10,972 nucleotides of DNA from an uncultured Lysobacteraceae bacterium. Its GTDB lineage: Bacteria; Pseudomonadota; Gammaproteobacteria; Xanthomonadales; Xanthomonadaceae. The stretch is from positions 1-10,972 of the forward strand of contig CAMLLG010000098.1 of NCBI GenBank assembly GCA_946480825.1, given 5' to 3'. Both the position numbers and the translations under genes were made by a program. The notes under the pieces were generated by a model that was given only the letters and a program-made list of their open reading frames with translations, did not search any database and had not been told where the DNA came from. This document shows positions 1-6,193 of the stretch, piece by piece; position 1 is the stretch's first letter; every line of letters begins with the position of its first letter.

Positions 1-167
1 GCCTGCGCGACAAGGAAGCCGTCGGCACGCTGTTCACCACCCTCGGCCCGCGCTATCGCGAGCGTCCGGGCGGTTATCTGCGCATCCTGAAGTGCGGTTT
101 CCGCGACGGCGACAACGCTCCGATGGCTTACGTCGAGCTGGTCGACCGTCCCGAAGCCGCGGCCTGA
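1..167 (+). CDS. rplQ: 50S ribosomal protein L17, 3' end only
   Basis: The window opens inside this gene; the first complete codon is at position 3, giving 54 residues and a TGA stop at 165-167. The visible part contains the L17 hallmark segment around [16 protein letters not shown], followed by [20 protein letters not shown], which is the conserved C-terminal core of bacterial L17. L17 is a structural protein of the large ribosomal subunit near the exit-tunnel side. In proteobacteria it is normally the last gene of the alpha operon, after rpoA, and the strong terminator about 75 bases downstream fits that position. The start lies outside the window. Identification is confident. Confidence 0.96.
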   Translation, partial: LRDKEAVGTLFTTLGPRYRERPGGYLRILKCGFRDGDNAPMAYVELVDRPEAAA

Positions 168-208
168 TCGCGCTCCGCCGGCCGCGCGAACGCTCGGCCG
201 AAGGCAGT

Positions 209-226
209 TCAGGCCTCGGCGCCTGA
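209..226 (+). other. Small GC-rich hairpin before the rplQ terminator
   Basis: TCAGGC at 209-214 can pair with GCCTGA at 221-226 around a six-base loop. No T-run follows, so it is not a terminator alone. It sits just upstream of the strong terminator at 242-268 and may act as an accessory mRNA 3'-end structure. In such GC-rich DNA a six-pair stem can occur by chance. Confidence 0.3.
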
Positions 227-241
227 GCGGTCGCTCCGACG

Positions 242-268
242 AAAACCCCGGCATCCGCCGGGGTTTTT
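242..268 (+). terminator. Rho-independent terminator of the rplQ (alpha) operon
   Basis: CCCCGGC (246-252) pairs perfectly with GCCGGGG (257-263) around an ATCC tetraloop. The stem is followed by five T (264-268) and preceded by four A (242-245), which extend the stem. This is a textbook intrinsic terminator 75 bases after the rplQ stop. The A-tract means it could also work on the minus strand, but no minus-strand gene runs into it. Confidence 0.92.
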
Positions 269-390
269 GCTATCTTGGGCCCTGAAGCCGCAGCGCATCC
301 GCGAGATGCGGAAACGCGCTCACAGCTTCGGGCTGGGAACTGCCGCCGGCAGCCGCGGTCATTCCTCCGAATCCATCACGCAGATCGTCC

Positions 391-897
391 ATGCAACCGA
401 ATCCATTCCGCTGGTCCTATCGTTCGCAGTTCCTTCTGGGTTTTCTGGCCTGCGCGGGATTGATCGGTTTCGCGATCTTCTCGCAGTTCCAGTGGGGGCT
501 GATCCCATGCCCGCTCTGCATCTTCCAGCGTATCGCCTTCGCGGCGCTCGGCGTCGTGTTCCTGATCGCGGCGTTGCATGGTCCCAAGGCCCCGCGCGGT
601 CGCCGGACGTACGCGCTGCTTGCGCTGATCCCGGCCGGCGTCGGCACCTACATCGCCGGCAAGCACGTCTGGTTGACGACGCTGCCGCCGGATCAGGTGC
701 CCGAATGCGGTCCGCCGCTGGGATTCATCTGGGAAACCAATTCCTTCACGCAGACGATCAGCAAAGTGTTGAACGGTTCCGGCGAGTGCGCCAAGGTCGA
801 TTGGACCCTGCTGGGCCTGTCGATGCCGGCCTGGAGCCTGGTGTGGTTTCTGCTGCTGGCCGCCTGGGCCGTCCATGCCGGCTATCGCTCGCGCTGA
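391..897 (+). CDS. dsbB: Disulfide bond formation protein DsbB
   Basis: Predicted inner-membrane protein of 168 residues that re-oxidises periplasmic DsbA and passes electrons to ubiquinone or menaquinone. Four hydrophobic segments are visible, at about residues 14-31, 48-63, 73-90 and 140-163. The first periplasmic loop has the CPLC redox motif (Cys40, Cys43), followed by Arg47, which matches the quinone-site arginine of E. coli DsbB (Arg48). The second loop holds Cys106 and Cys133, matching E. coli Cys104 and Cys130. All four functional cysteines are present and the length is normal. The ATG at 391 is preceded only by a weak ribosome-binding sequence; the frame is open further upstream, but MQPNPFRW is a typical DsbB start. 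It follows the rplQ terminator and so needs its own promoter, for which I see no convincing match. The DAHP synthase starts 55 bases downstream and could be cotranscribed. Confidence 0.95.
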   Translation: MQPNPFRWSYRSQFLLGFLACAGLIGFAIFSQFQWGLIPCPLCIFQRIAFAALGVVFLIAALHGPKAPRGRRTYALLALIPAGVGTYIAGKHVWLTTLPPDQVPECGPPLGFIWETNSFTQTISKVLNGSGECAKVDWTLLGLSMPAWSLVWFLLLAAWAVHAGYRSR

Positions 898-952
898 CAT
901 CATCCGTATCCGTGTTCTTTCCCACCATCGCCCTTCCCCACAGGACGAGATC

Positions 953-2359
953 ATGACCCGCCCCGAACCGCTCCAAGCCGTCGTTTCGCCTCCGCAAGGA
1001 TGGGCGCCCGCGAGCTGGCGTCAACGCCAGGCGCTGCAACAGCCGACCTATCCTGATGCGGACACGCTGGACGGCGTGCTGGCCGAACTGCACGCGCTGC
1101 CGCCGCTGGTGACCTCCCGCGAGGTCCTCAATCTCAAGCACCAACTCGCCGAGGCGCAGGAAGGCAAACGCTTCCTGCTGCAGGGCGGCGATTGCGCCGA
1201 GATCTTCAGCGACTGCACGCCGGAGGTCATCTCCAATCGCCTGAAGGTGCTGCTGCAGATGAGCCTGGTGCTCGTGCACGGCCTGCGTTTGCCGGTGGTG
1301 CGCGTGGGCCGGTTCGCCGGCCAGTACGCGAAGCCGCGTTCCGCCGACACCGAAACGAAGGACGGCACGACGCTGCCGAGTTATCGCGGCGATCTGGTCA
1401 ACGGGCCGGAGTTCAATGCCGAGGCCCGCATCCCCGATCCGCGCCGCATGATCAAAGGCCATGCGCGCTCGGCGATGACGATGAACTTCATCCGCGCACT
1501 GATCGACGACGGCTTCGCCGACCTGCATCACCCCGAATACTGGAACCTCGCCTGGGTCGGTCATTCGCCGCTGGCGGAGGAATACCAGAAGATGGTCGCC
1601 GGCATCGGCGATGCCGTGCGCTTCATGGAAACGCTGTCCGGCGAGTCCATCCACAACCTGCGCAGCGTGGATTTCTACACGTCGCATGAAGCGCTGCTGT
1701 TGCCGTACGAAGAAGGCGTGACCCGCCAGGTGCCGCGTCAGGCCGGCTGGTTCAACCTCGGCACGCATTTCCCGTGGATCGGCATGCGCACCGCAGCGGT
1801 CGACGGCGCGCACACCGAATACTTCCGCGGCATCCGCAATCCGATCGCGATCAAGATCGGTCCGTCGGTGACGCCCGACCAACTGTTGCGCCTGATCGAC
1901 GTGCTCAATCCGAACGACGAGCCCGGCCGCCTGAGCCTGATCCACCGCATGAGCGCGGCCAGCATCGGCGAGAAGCTCCCGCCGCTGCTGGAGGCGATGA
2001 AGCGCGATGGGCGTCGCGTGCTGTGGATCTGCGATCCGATGCACGGCAATACCGAATCGACGAGCAACGGTTACAAGACCCGGCGTTTCGAGAACATCCG
2101 CAGCGAACTGGAGAAGGCGTTCGAGATCCATGCCGCAGTGGGCACCCGCCTCGGCGGTGCGCATCTGGAACTGACCGGCGAAGACGTGACCGAATGCACC
2201 GGCGGCGCCCGCGAACTGACCGATACCGATCTGGAGCGCGCGTATCGCACCACGGTCGACCCGCGCCTCAATTACGAGCAGGCGCTGGAGATCGCGATGC
2301 TGATCGTGCGCAAGCAGGCGCAGATCAGCGCGCCGGCGATGCTGCCCGGCACCAATTAG
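953..2359 (+). CDS. Class II 3-deoxy-D-arabino-heptulosonate 7-phosphate (DAHP) synthase
   Basis: This 468-residue protein condenses phosphoenolpyruvate and erythrose 4-phosphate to DAHP, the first step of the cytoplasmic shikimate pathway. It belongs to the class II (plant/Mycobacterium-type) family, not the AroFGH type. The metal ligands are visible: Cys81 (GGDCAE), His364 (DPMHGN), Glu406 (HLELTGE) and Asp436 (TVDPRLN). By a constant offset of about five they match Cys87, His369, Glu411 and Asp441 of the M. tuberculosis enzyme. Phosphate and PEP contacts Arg120, Lys301 and Arg332 are also kept. An unusual Met278 sits in the WIGMRT motif, where Asp or Glu is common. The ATG at 953 has a good AGGACGAG ribosome-binding site; in-frame codons back to 875 overlap dsbB and are unlikely to be used. 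Length is normal. It lies alone after dsbB, and nothing nearby shows feedback control or attenuation. Confidence 0.95.
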   Translation: MTRPEPLQAVVSPPQGWAPASWRQRQALQQPTYPDADTLDGVLAELHALPPLVTSREVLNLKHQLAEAQEGKRFLLQGGDCAEIFSDCTPEVISNRLKVLLQMSLVLVHGLRLPVVRVGRFAGQYAKPRSADTETKDGTTLPSYRGDLVNGPEFNAEARIPDPRRMIKGHARSAMTMNFIRALIDDGFADLHHPEYWNLAWVGHSPLAEEYQKMVAGIGDAVRFMETLSGESIHNLRSVDFYTSHEALLLPYEEGVTRQVPRQAGWFNLGTHFPWIGMRTAAVDGAHTEYFRGIRNPIAIKIGPSVTPDQLLRLIDVLNPNDEPGRLSLIHRMSAASIGEKLPPLLEAMKRDGRRVLWICDPMHGNTESTSNGYKTRRFENIRSELEKAFEIHAAVGTRLGGAHLELTGEDVTECTGGARELTDTDLERAYRTTVDPRLNYEQALEIAMLIVRKQAQISAPAMLPGTN

Positions 2360-2439
2360 CGCATGCGCCGAAGCCCTGCCCGCAGCCTCGAATCGCTCCG
2401 TTTTGCGGGTTGTCGCGGCGTCGACATCCGCGGCGCATC

Positions 2440-2462
2440 CGACGCTGCGGGTTCCGGCGTCG
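2440..2462. other. Inverted repeat next to the DUF6671-like stop codon
   Basis: CGACGC at 2440-2445 and GCGTCG at 2457-2462 form a six-pair stem with an 11-base loop. It touches the stop codon of the minus-strand gene (2463-2465) in the 103-base convergent gap after the DAHP synthase. No U-tract follows on either strand, so it is at most a factor-dependent or mRNA-stabilising structure. A second short perfect palindrome, GCGCATGCGC (2359-2368), overlaps the DAHP synthase stop. No standard intrinsic terminator is visible in this gap. Confidence 0.35.
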
Positions 2463-3326
2463 TCAGGGGTTGCAGATGTCGCAGTGCGCCGGATCGCTTT
2501 CGCGCAATCCGTCGATCCGCGGCAGTTCCATGCGCATCCGGCAGGCCGCGCAGCCGTGGATTTCGGAGGCGATCGCCGATGTCGGAGCGCCGCACCAGCT
2601 GCAGGGCAGACCGGTCACGACATCGATCCGTCCGAAACCGGGGGCCGCGCATTGCGGGCAGCGATGTTGCAGACGCTCGACCAACCGCTGCCCGAGCAAC
2701 GCGATCTGGCGCATCCGCGTCGGATTGAGATGCGCGCGCATGTCGGTTTCGACCCGGGCCCGTCGCGAAGGCGTGTTCTCGATGCATGCGGCGATCGCGG
2801 CATGGAGCGTTTTCAGGTCGCGCAACGACTTGAAGACGGGGCCGGCGGTTTCTCCACGGACGATCACGGCATGCCCGGGAAACCCCCAGCGCGCGAGTTG
2901 CGCGTCCTGCAGGTCCGAGGCCCGGGCCACGACGCAGCTCCCGAAATTGGTGTCGTGACTGCTGCGCCACTCGTGCACGATCTGACCGTGCATGTCGTCG
3001 ACGAGGACGATGACTTCGCGATGCAGAGGAACGAATCCGATCATCGGATCCGGCCCGAAACTGCCCTCTGTCGCGAGGCCCAATGGTCGCCCGGTGATGG
3101 CCATCGCCAGCCGGGCCTTGCCGATCGCGGTCTCCAGCGGCGGCATCGTCCGCGGGATTTCGCCGCTGAAAGTGCCCAGCGCGTCGGTATCGATACCGCC
3201 CGGCACCTGCAGCGACGCGCTCAGCGCAGAGAACGCAGGTGCGAGCGCTTCGGCCTTGCCGTGCATCGTCGCGAGCGCGATGGTGCTGCCGGCGTAGGGA
3301 TGGTCCGGAACCATCGCGACATTCAC
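2463..3326 (-). CDS. DUF6671-like protein with C-terminal four-CxxC zinc-binding region
   Basis: Predicted 287-residue protein of unknown function; I recognise the overall layout as that of the DUF6671 family. The N-terminal part begins with DHPYAGSTIALATMHGK and continues through a mixed alpha/beta region with LATEGSFGPDP and HDTNFGS segments. The C-terminal 65 residues hold four CxxC pairs (Cys223/226, 242/245, 259/262, 282/285) ending in CDICNP, enough ligands for two zinc ions. No signal peptide or membrane segment is seen, so it is probably cytoplasmic. The GTG start at 3326 overlaps the TGA stop of the isocitrate dehydrogenase (GTGA) and has an AGGGCGA ribosome-binding sequence directly upstream. 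An ATG at 3314 is the alternative start. The overlap implies translational coupling and a shared operon. No enzymatic motif is recognised, and a binding, sensing or ligand-presenting role cannot be told apart from sequence alone. Confidence 0.8.
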   Translation of the reverse strand: MNVAMVPDHPYAGSTIALATMHGKAEALAPAFSALSASLQVPGGIDTDALGTFSGEIPRTMPPLETAIGKARLAMAITGRPLGLATEGSFGPDPMIGFVPLHREVIVLVDDMHGQIVHEWRSSHDTNFGSCVVARASDLQDAQLARWGFPGHAVIVRGETAGPVFKSLRDLKTLHAAIAACIENTPSRRARVETDMRAHLNPTRMRQIALLGQRLVERLQHRCPQCAAPGFGRIDVVTGLPCSWCGAPTSAIASEIHGCAACRMRMELPRIDGLRESDPAHCDICNP

Positions 3327-4843
3327 TCGCCCTGCGCCTGTGAATAACCGCGCACGCCGTCGAAGGCGTAGAGATTTTCGGTCTTGACGGCATCGAAACC
3401 CGCTTCGGCGAGCCGCAGCAACAGCGCGGCGATGTCGTGCGGCCGCGGGACACGACCTTCGCTCGCGGGGAAGCGACAGCGCCAGTGATCGGTACGCAGC
3501 GTCTGGCTTTGACCGTGCGGATAGACCTTGACGCCGCGATTGGTGATCAGCGCGAGCCGGAATTCGGGACCCGCCAGCGTTTCGAGGCGCATGCCCAGAA
3601 GGCCCGGATCGCGGTCGGCCTCGTCCCAGTTCAGGAAGACGTCGACGCCGACGAGTTGCTTGACCGGCGCCGCCTGCGGCATGCGCGATGTTTCGAGGCG
3701 AACCGGTGCTTTCTGCGTGGGTTCCGGGTAGGCGACCGGTGCGATCCGCCGCGGCCGCTCTCCGAGACGCGCGATGACCGCTTCGGCGAACGCGCGCGTG
3801 CCGACGCGCTGCCGACTGCGGCCTTCGTGGAACATGTCCGCCGTATGCACGCCGTCTTCCAGTGTCCGCAGCCACGCGTTGTGGATGGCGCCGGCCTGCG
3901 CGCTGCGGCCCAGATGCACCAGCATCATCACCGCGGACAGCAGCAGTCCCGACGGATTGGCGATGTCCTGGCCGGCGATATCCGGCGCCGAGCCGTGCAC
4001 GGCTTCGAACATCGCGCAGGACCGACCGATATTCGAAGAGGGCGCCATGCCGATCGAGCCTGCGACTTCCGCCGCCACATCGGACAGGATGTCGCCGTAG
4101 AGGTTGGGCGTGACCACCACGTCGAAACGTTCCGGCTGCACCGCCATCTTCGCGGTGCCGATGTCGATGATCATGTGTTCGTTGCCGATGTCGGGATATT
4201 CCGCCGCGATCTCGTCGAAGACCTTGTGGAACAGCCCATCGGTCATTTTCATGATGTTGTCCTTGGTCATGCAGGTGACCTTGGTCCGACCATGGGCGCG
4301 CGCGTATTCGAACGCGTAGCGCACGATCCGCTCGCAACCGGGACGCGTGATCAGCTTGAGGCATTGATAGACCTCGTCGCTCTGGCGGTGTTCGATGCCC
4401 GCATAGGTGTCTTCTTCGTTCTCGCGGACGATCACCACGTCCATTCCCGGGTGGTGGGTATCGATGAACGGGTGATAGGCCACGCAGGGACGAAGATTGG
4501 CGTACAGGCCGAGGCTTTTGCGCAGACTGACGTTGACGCTCTTGTAGCCGCCGCCCTGCGGCGTGGTGATCGGCCCCTTCAGAAGCACGCCGTGTTCGGC
4601 GATCGCGGCCATCACTTCGGGACCGAAGCCCGACATCGCGCCGGCTTCATAGGCCTTGAGGCCGACGGTCAGCGGTCTGAAATCGAGGGTGGGGTCTGCG
4701 GCGCGAAGCACGGTGAGCACCGCATCGGTGATTTCCGGGCCGATGCCATCGCCCGCGGCGACGGGGATGGTGCGGGTCGTTTCGGGGAATGTCGCCGGTG
4801 CAGCATCGAGGGCGAGGGAAGGCGAATTGGAGTCGAGCGTCAT
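3323..4843 (-). CDS. icd: Isocitrate dehydrogenase, long form with C-terminal domain, predicted NAD+-dependent
   Basis: This 506-residue enzyme oxidatively decarboxylates isocitrate to 2-oxoglutarate in the TCA cycle. Substrate residues match E. coli IDH: Ser102, Asn104, Arg108 and Arg118 (E. coli 113, 115, 119, 129), Arg140, Tyr147 and Lys194. Metal ligands Asp251 and Asp255 lie in NLYGDILSD. In EAVHGSAPDIAGQD, Asp288-Ile289 replace the Lys-Tyr pair that binds the NADP 2'-phosphate in E. coli, so NAD+ is the predicted coenzyme. The core ends near residue 365. After a linker, residues 397-506 form the extra domain (GVDVFLNW, LITNRGVKVYP, DHWRCRFP) known from Thermus-type and alphaproteobacterial IDHs. 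The ATG at 4843 is chosen because GAAGG lies eight bases upstream; a TTG at 4858 inside the palindrome is less likely. It starts a two-gene operon with the DUF6671-like gene and is divergent from a winged-helix regulator. Confidence 0.93.
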   Translation of the reverse strand: MTLDSNSPSLALDAAPATFPETTRTIPVAAGDGIGPEITDAVLTVLRAADPTLDFRPLTVGLKAYEAGAMSGFGPEVMAAIAEHGVLLKGPITTPQGGGYKSVNVSLRKSLGLYANLRPCVAYHPFIDTHHPGMDVVIVRENEEDTYAGIEHRQSDEVYQCLKLITRPGCERIVRYAFEYARAHGRTKVTCMTKDNIMKMTDGLFHKVFDEIAAEYPDIGNEHMIIDIGTAKMAVQPERFDVVVTPNLYGDILSDVAAEVAGSIGMAPSSNIGRSCAMFEAVHGSAPDIAGQDIANPSGLLLSAVMMLVHLGRSAQAGAIHNAWLRTLEDGVHTADMFHEGRSRQRVGTRAFAEAVIARLGERPRRIAPVAYPEPTQKAPVRLETSRMPQAAPVKQLVGVDVFLNWDEADRDPGLLGMRLETLAGPEFRLALITNRGVKVYPHGQSQTLRTDHWRCRFPASEGRVPRPHDIAALLLRLAEAGFDAVKTENLYAFDGVRGYSQAQGE

Positions 4844-4856
4844 TTGTGCGACCTTC

Positions 4857-4882
4857 AATACATGAAATTAATGTCATGTATT
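4857..4882. promoter_or_regulatory. 26-bp palindrome, candidate operator between icd and the winged-helix regulator
   Basis: The half-sites AATACATGA (4857-4865) and TCATGTATT (4874-4882) are exact reverse complements. The central ATTAAT is also symmetric, so 12 of 13 base pairs match; only A4866/G4873 breaks the symmetry. It lies in the 79-bp gap between the icd start codon (4843) and the regulator start codon (4923), in AT-rich DNA unlike its surroundings. It covers the likely -35 region of the regulator promoter and lies 14 bases upstream of the icd start. A dimeric winged-helix protein typically binds this kind of site, so autoregulation and control of icd are inferred. Confidence 0.75.
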
Positions 4883-4897
4883 TTTTGTTGCTAGAAT
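4868..4897 (+). promoter_or_regulatory. Possible promoter of the winged-helix regulator
   Basis: TAGAAT at 4892-4897 is a fair -10 match. TTAATG at 4868-4873, 18 bases upstream, is a weak -35 and lies inside the palindrome. Transcription would start near 4904, leaving a short leader with the GTGGAGA ribosome-binding site before the ATG at 4923. On the minus strand, a weak pair for icd (CTAGCA and TTAATT, 17 bases apart) would also overlap the palindrome; that match is too poor to call separately. Confidence 0.4.
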
Positions 4898-4922
4898 GCC
4901 GGCTGTCAAGTGGAGATTTCTC

Positions 4923-5258
4923 ATGGCGGCCAGAGATTCCGAGACCGCGACCTGGACGTTCCTCAGCAACCATACCCACGTGCTGGTCTGCCTGGCTGCC
5001 GAGCCGAATCAGACCGTCCGCGAGATCGCCAGCAAAGTGGGGATCACCGAGCGTGCGGTCCTGCGGATCGTCGGCGAGCTCGAGCAGGGCGGCGTGCTGT
5101 CGCGCGAGCGCGCCGGCCGTCGCAACCGTTATGCCATCGACGCCGAAGTGCCATTGCGGCACCCGCTCGAAGCGCACTGCCGGATCGGCGATCTCTTGAA
5201 ACTGGTGACTCCGGAAGCCCACGCATCCCCGGGCATTGATTCCACGGCGATGCCGTGA
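4923..5258 (+). CDS. Small winged-helix (MarR/ArsR-like) transcriptional regulator
   Basis: This 111-residue DNA-binding protein is built almost wholly of a winged helix. The opening TWTFLSNHTHVLVCLA leads into a helix-turn-helix at about residues 31-54 (REIASKVGITERAVLRIVGELE) and a basic wing at 58-72 (RERAGRRNRYAI). A short tail with HPLEAHCRIGDLLKL follows. There is no separate sensor domain; Cys23 and Cys85 are the only cysteines. This compact layout is known from uncharacterised regulators in actinobacteria and proteobacteria. The ATG at 4923 has the ribosome-binding sequence GTGGAGA six bases upstream; an in-frame ATG at 4896 overlaps the apparent -10 box and is rejected. It is divergent from icd across a 26-bp palindrome, so it probably controls itself and the icd operon. 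Its effector is unknown. A bidirectional terminator follows 22 bases after the stop. Confidence 0.85.
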   Translation: MAARDSETATWTFLSNHTHVLVCLAAEPNQTVREIASKVGITERAVLRIVGELEQGGVLSRERAGRRNRYAIDAEVPLRHPLEAHCRIGDLLKLVTPEAHASPGIDSTAMP

Positions 5259-5279
5259 GCGGTCGCGCCCCAGCGGAAG

Positions 5280-5313
5280 CACGAAAAAGCCTGCTTTCGC
5301 GGGCTTTTTCGTG
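5280..5313. terminator. Bidirectional rho-independent terminator
   Basis: The stem pairs 5280-5294 with 5299-5313 (15 pairs including one T-G wobble) around a TTTC loop. It holds five A on the left arm and five T on the right, so each strand shows a GC stem flanked by a U-run. It sits between the rightward regulator (stop 5258) and the leftward exported-protein gene (stop 5337), as expected for a shared terminator of convergent genes. Confidence 0.92.
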
Positions 5314-5336
5314 TCGCGGAATCGGCGATGCCCGAT

Positions 5337-6113
5337 TTATTTCGTGCTGCCCGGCTGGACGCCGGCCTGCTTCTTCACCAGTGCGTCGATCGCGGCCGGC
5401 AACGCGAACACCGAGGCATCGGGTGCGGCCGGGTCGATCGACACGATGGTGATGAGCTGGGTCATGCCCGCGGCCTTGCCCTTGGTTTTCGTGGCCAGCG
5501 TGAGCGGTCCGAACGCTTTGTAGTCGGACAGATGGCTGACCTGCTTGATGTCGCCCATCGCCGTGGTCACGGTGCTTTCGTTGGACAAGAGCAGGCCGTC
5601 CTCGGTGCCGTAGCAGTCGGCGGTTTCGCGGCCGGAGGTCCATTTGATTTCGACCCGGTAGCAGGGGCGGCCTTCGGATTCCGACAGGCCCGCGGTCTTG
5701 GCCGAGGCGATCAGGCCGGCGTCGCGCAGGGTGAAGCGGACGTCGCTCTGTTCGATCTGCTGCTCGCGCTCCTTGCCTTCGAGCAGGCGAGGGCCGCTCA
5801 TCGGGTCCATGCCCCAGGCGATGCCGCCGACATAGCCGGTCCGGAAATCGCCGGCACCGGGGATGGTCATCAGCGACACGCGATCGGCGTCGCGCCCGTA
5901 CATGGTCAGATCGAGTTTCATGCCGTTCTCGACGATTTCCATCTGCACCTTGGTGGTGCCCTGGCCGAAGGCGGCATAGGCGTCGCGGCCGCCGGTGGCG
6001 GCGATGTGCGCGTCGATCAGGCGGCGCGCGTCGGGCAGGTCGGCCGCCTGCGCGAGGGGGGCGAGAGTCAGCGCGATGCCGAGGGCGAGGGCGGTGCGGG
6101 TGATGCGGGTCAT
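5337..6113 (-). CDS. Exported protein of unknown function, LolA-like/outer-membrane lipoprotein-sorting-like
   Basis: The 258-residue protein starts with a clear signal peptide (residues 1-23, cleavage after AQA), so it is probably periplasmic; no lipobox cysteine is present. The mature part begins DLPDARRLIDAHIAATGG, an opening common in LolA-like proteins, and continues as an alternating strand-rich sequence (TTKVQMEIVENGMKLDLTMYG; TGYVGGIAWGMDP) consistent with an open beta-barrel that holds lipid. Cys151 and Cys167 are the only cysteines of the mature protein and could form a disulfide. The ATG at 6113 is preceded by GGAG at a six-base distance; an in-frame ATG at 6125 lacks a good site. 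The gene follows the S41 peptidase by 80 bases with no terminator between, so they are likely cotranscribed. The lipid-carrier reading is an inference from pattern, not from a catalytic motif. Confidence 0.72.
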   Translation of the reverse strand: MTRITRTALALGIALTLAPLAQAADLPDARRLIDAHIAATGGRDAYAAFGQGTTKVQMEIVENGMKLDLTMYGRDADRVSLMTIPGAGDFRTGYVGGIAWGMDPMSGPRLLEGKEREQQIEQSDVRFTLRDAGLIASAKTAGLSESEGRPCYRVEIKWTSGRETADCYGTEDGLLLSNESTVTTAMGDIKQVSHLSDYKAFGPLTLATKTKGKAAGMTQLITIVSIDPAAPDASVFALPAAIDALVKKQAGVQPGSTK

Positions 6114-6193
6114 GGTCGACTCCATGGTCGTGGGAGAGGGACGAACGAAAAGGGGAGCGGAAAGATCCGTGGAGGGAGGGTCGAAACAGACGG

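Noticed and set aside
758..2164. Long open frame (468 codons) on the minus strand opposite the DAHP synthase gene
   Set aside because: It lies antisense to a clearly conserved enzyme, its translation is rich in Arg, His and Ala without recognisable domains, and long antisense frames are common in high-GC DNA.
2463..4364. Single 633-codon minus-strand frame as one fusion protein
   Set aside because: Only its last 287 codons look like a real protein; the upstream part is the wrong frame of icd. The GTGA overlap explains the boundary.
3437..4894. Long open frame (485 codons) on the plus strand opposite icd
   Set aside because: It is antisense to the isocitrate dehydrogenase, shows the low-complexity Arg/His/Asp composition of a shadow frame, and crosses the palindrome and promoter region.
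4896..4922. Earlier ATG at 4896 as start of the winged-helix regulator
   Set aside because: It overlaps the apparent -10 box TAGAAT and has no ribosome-binding site, whereas the ATG at 4923 has GTGGAGA at a good distance.
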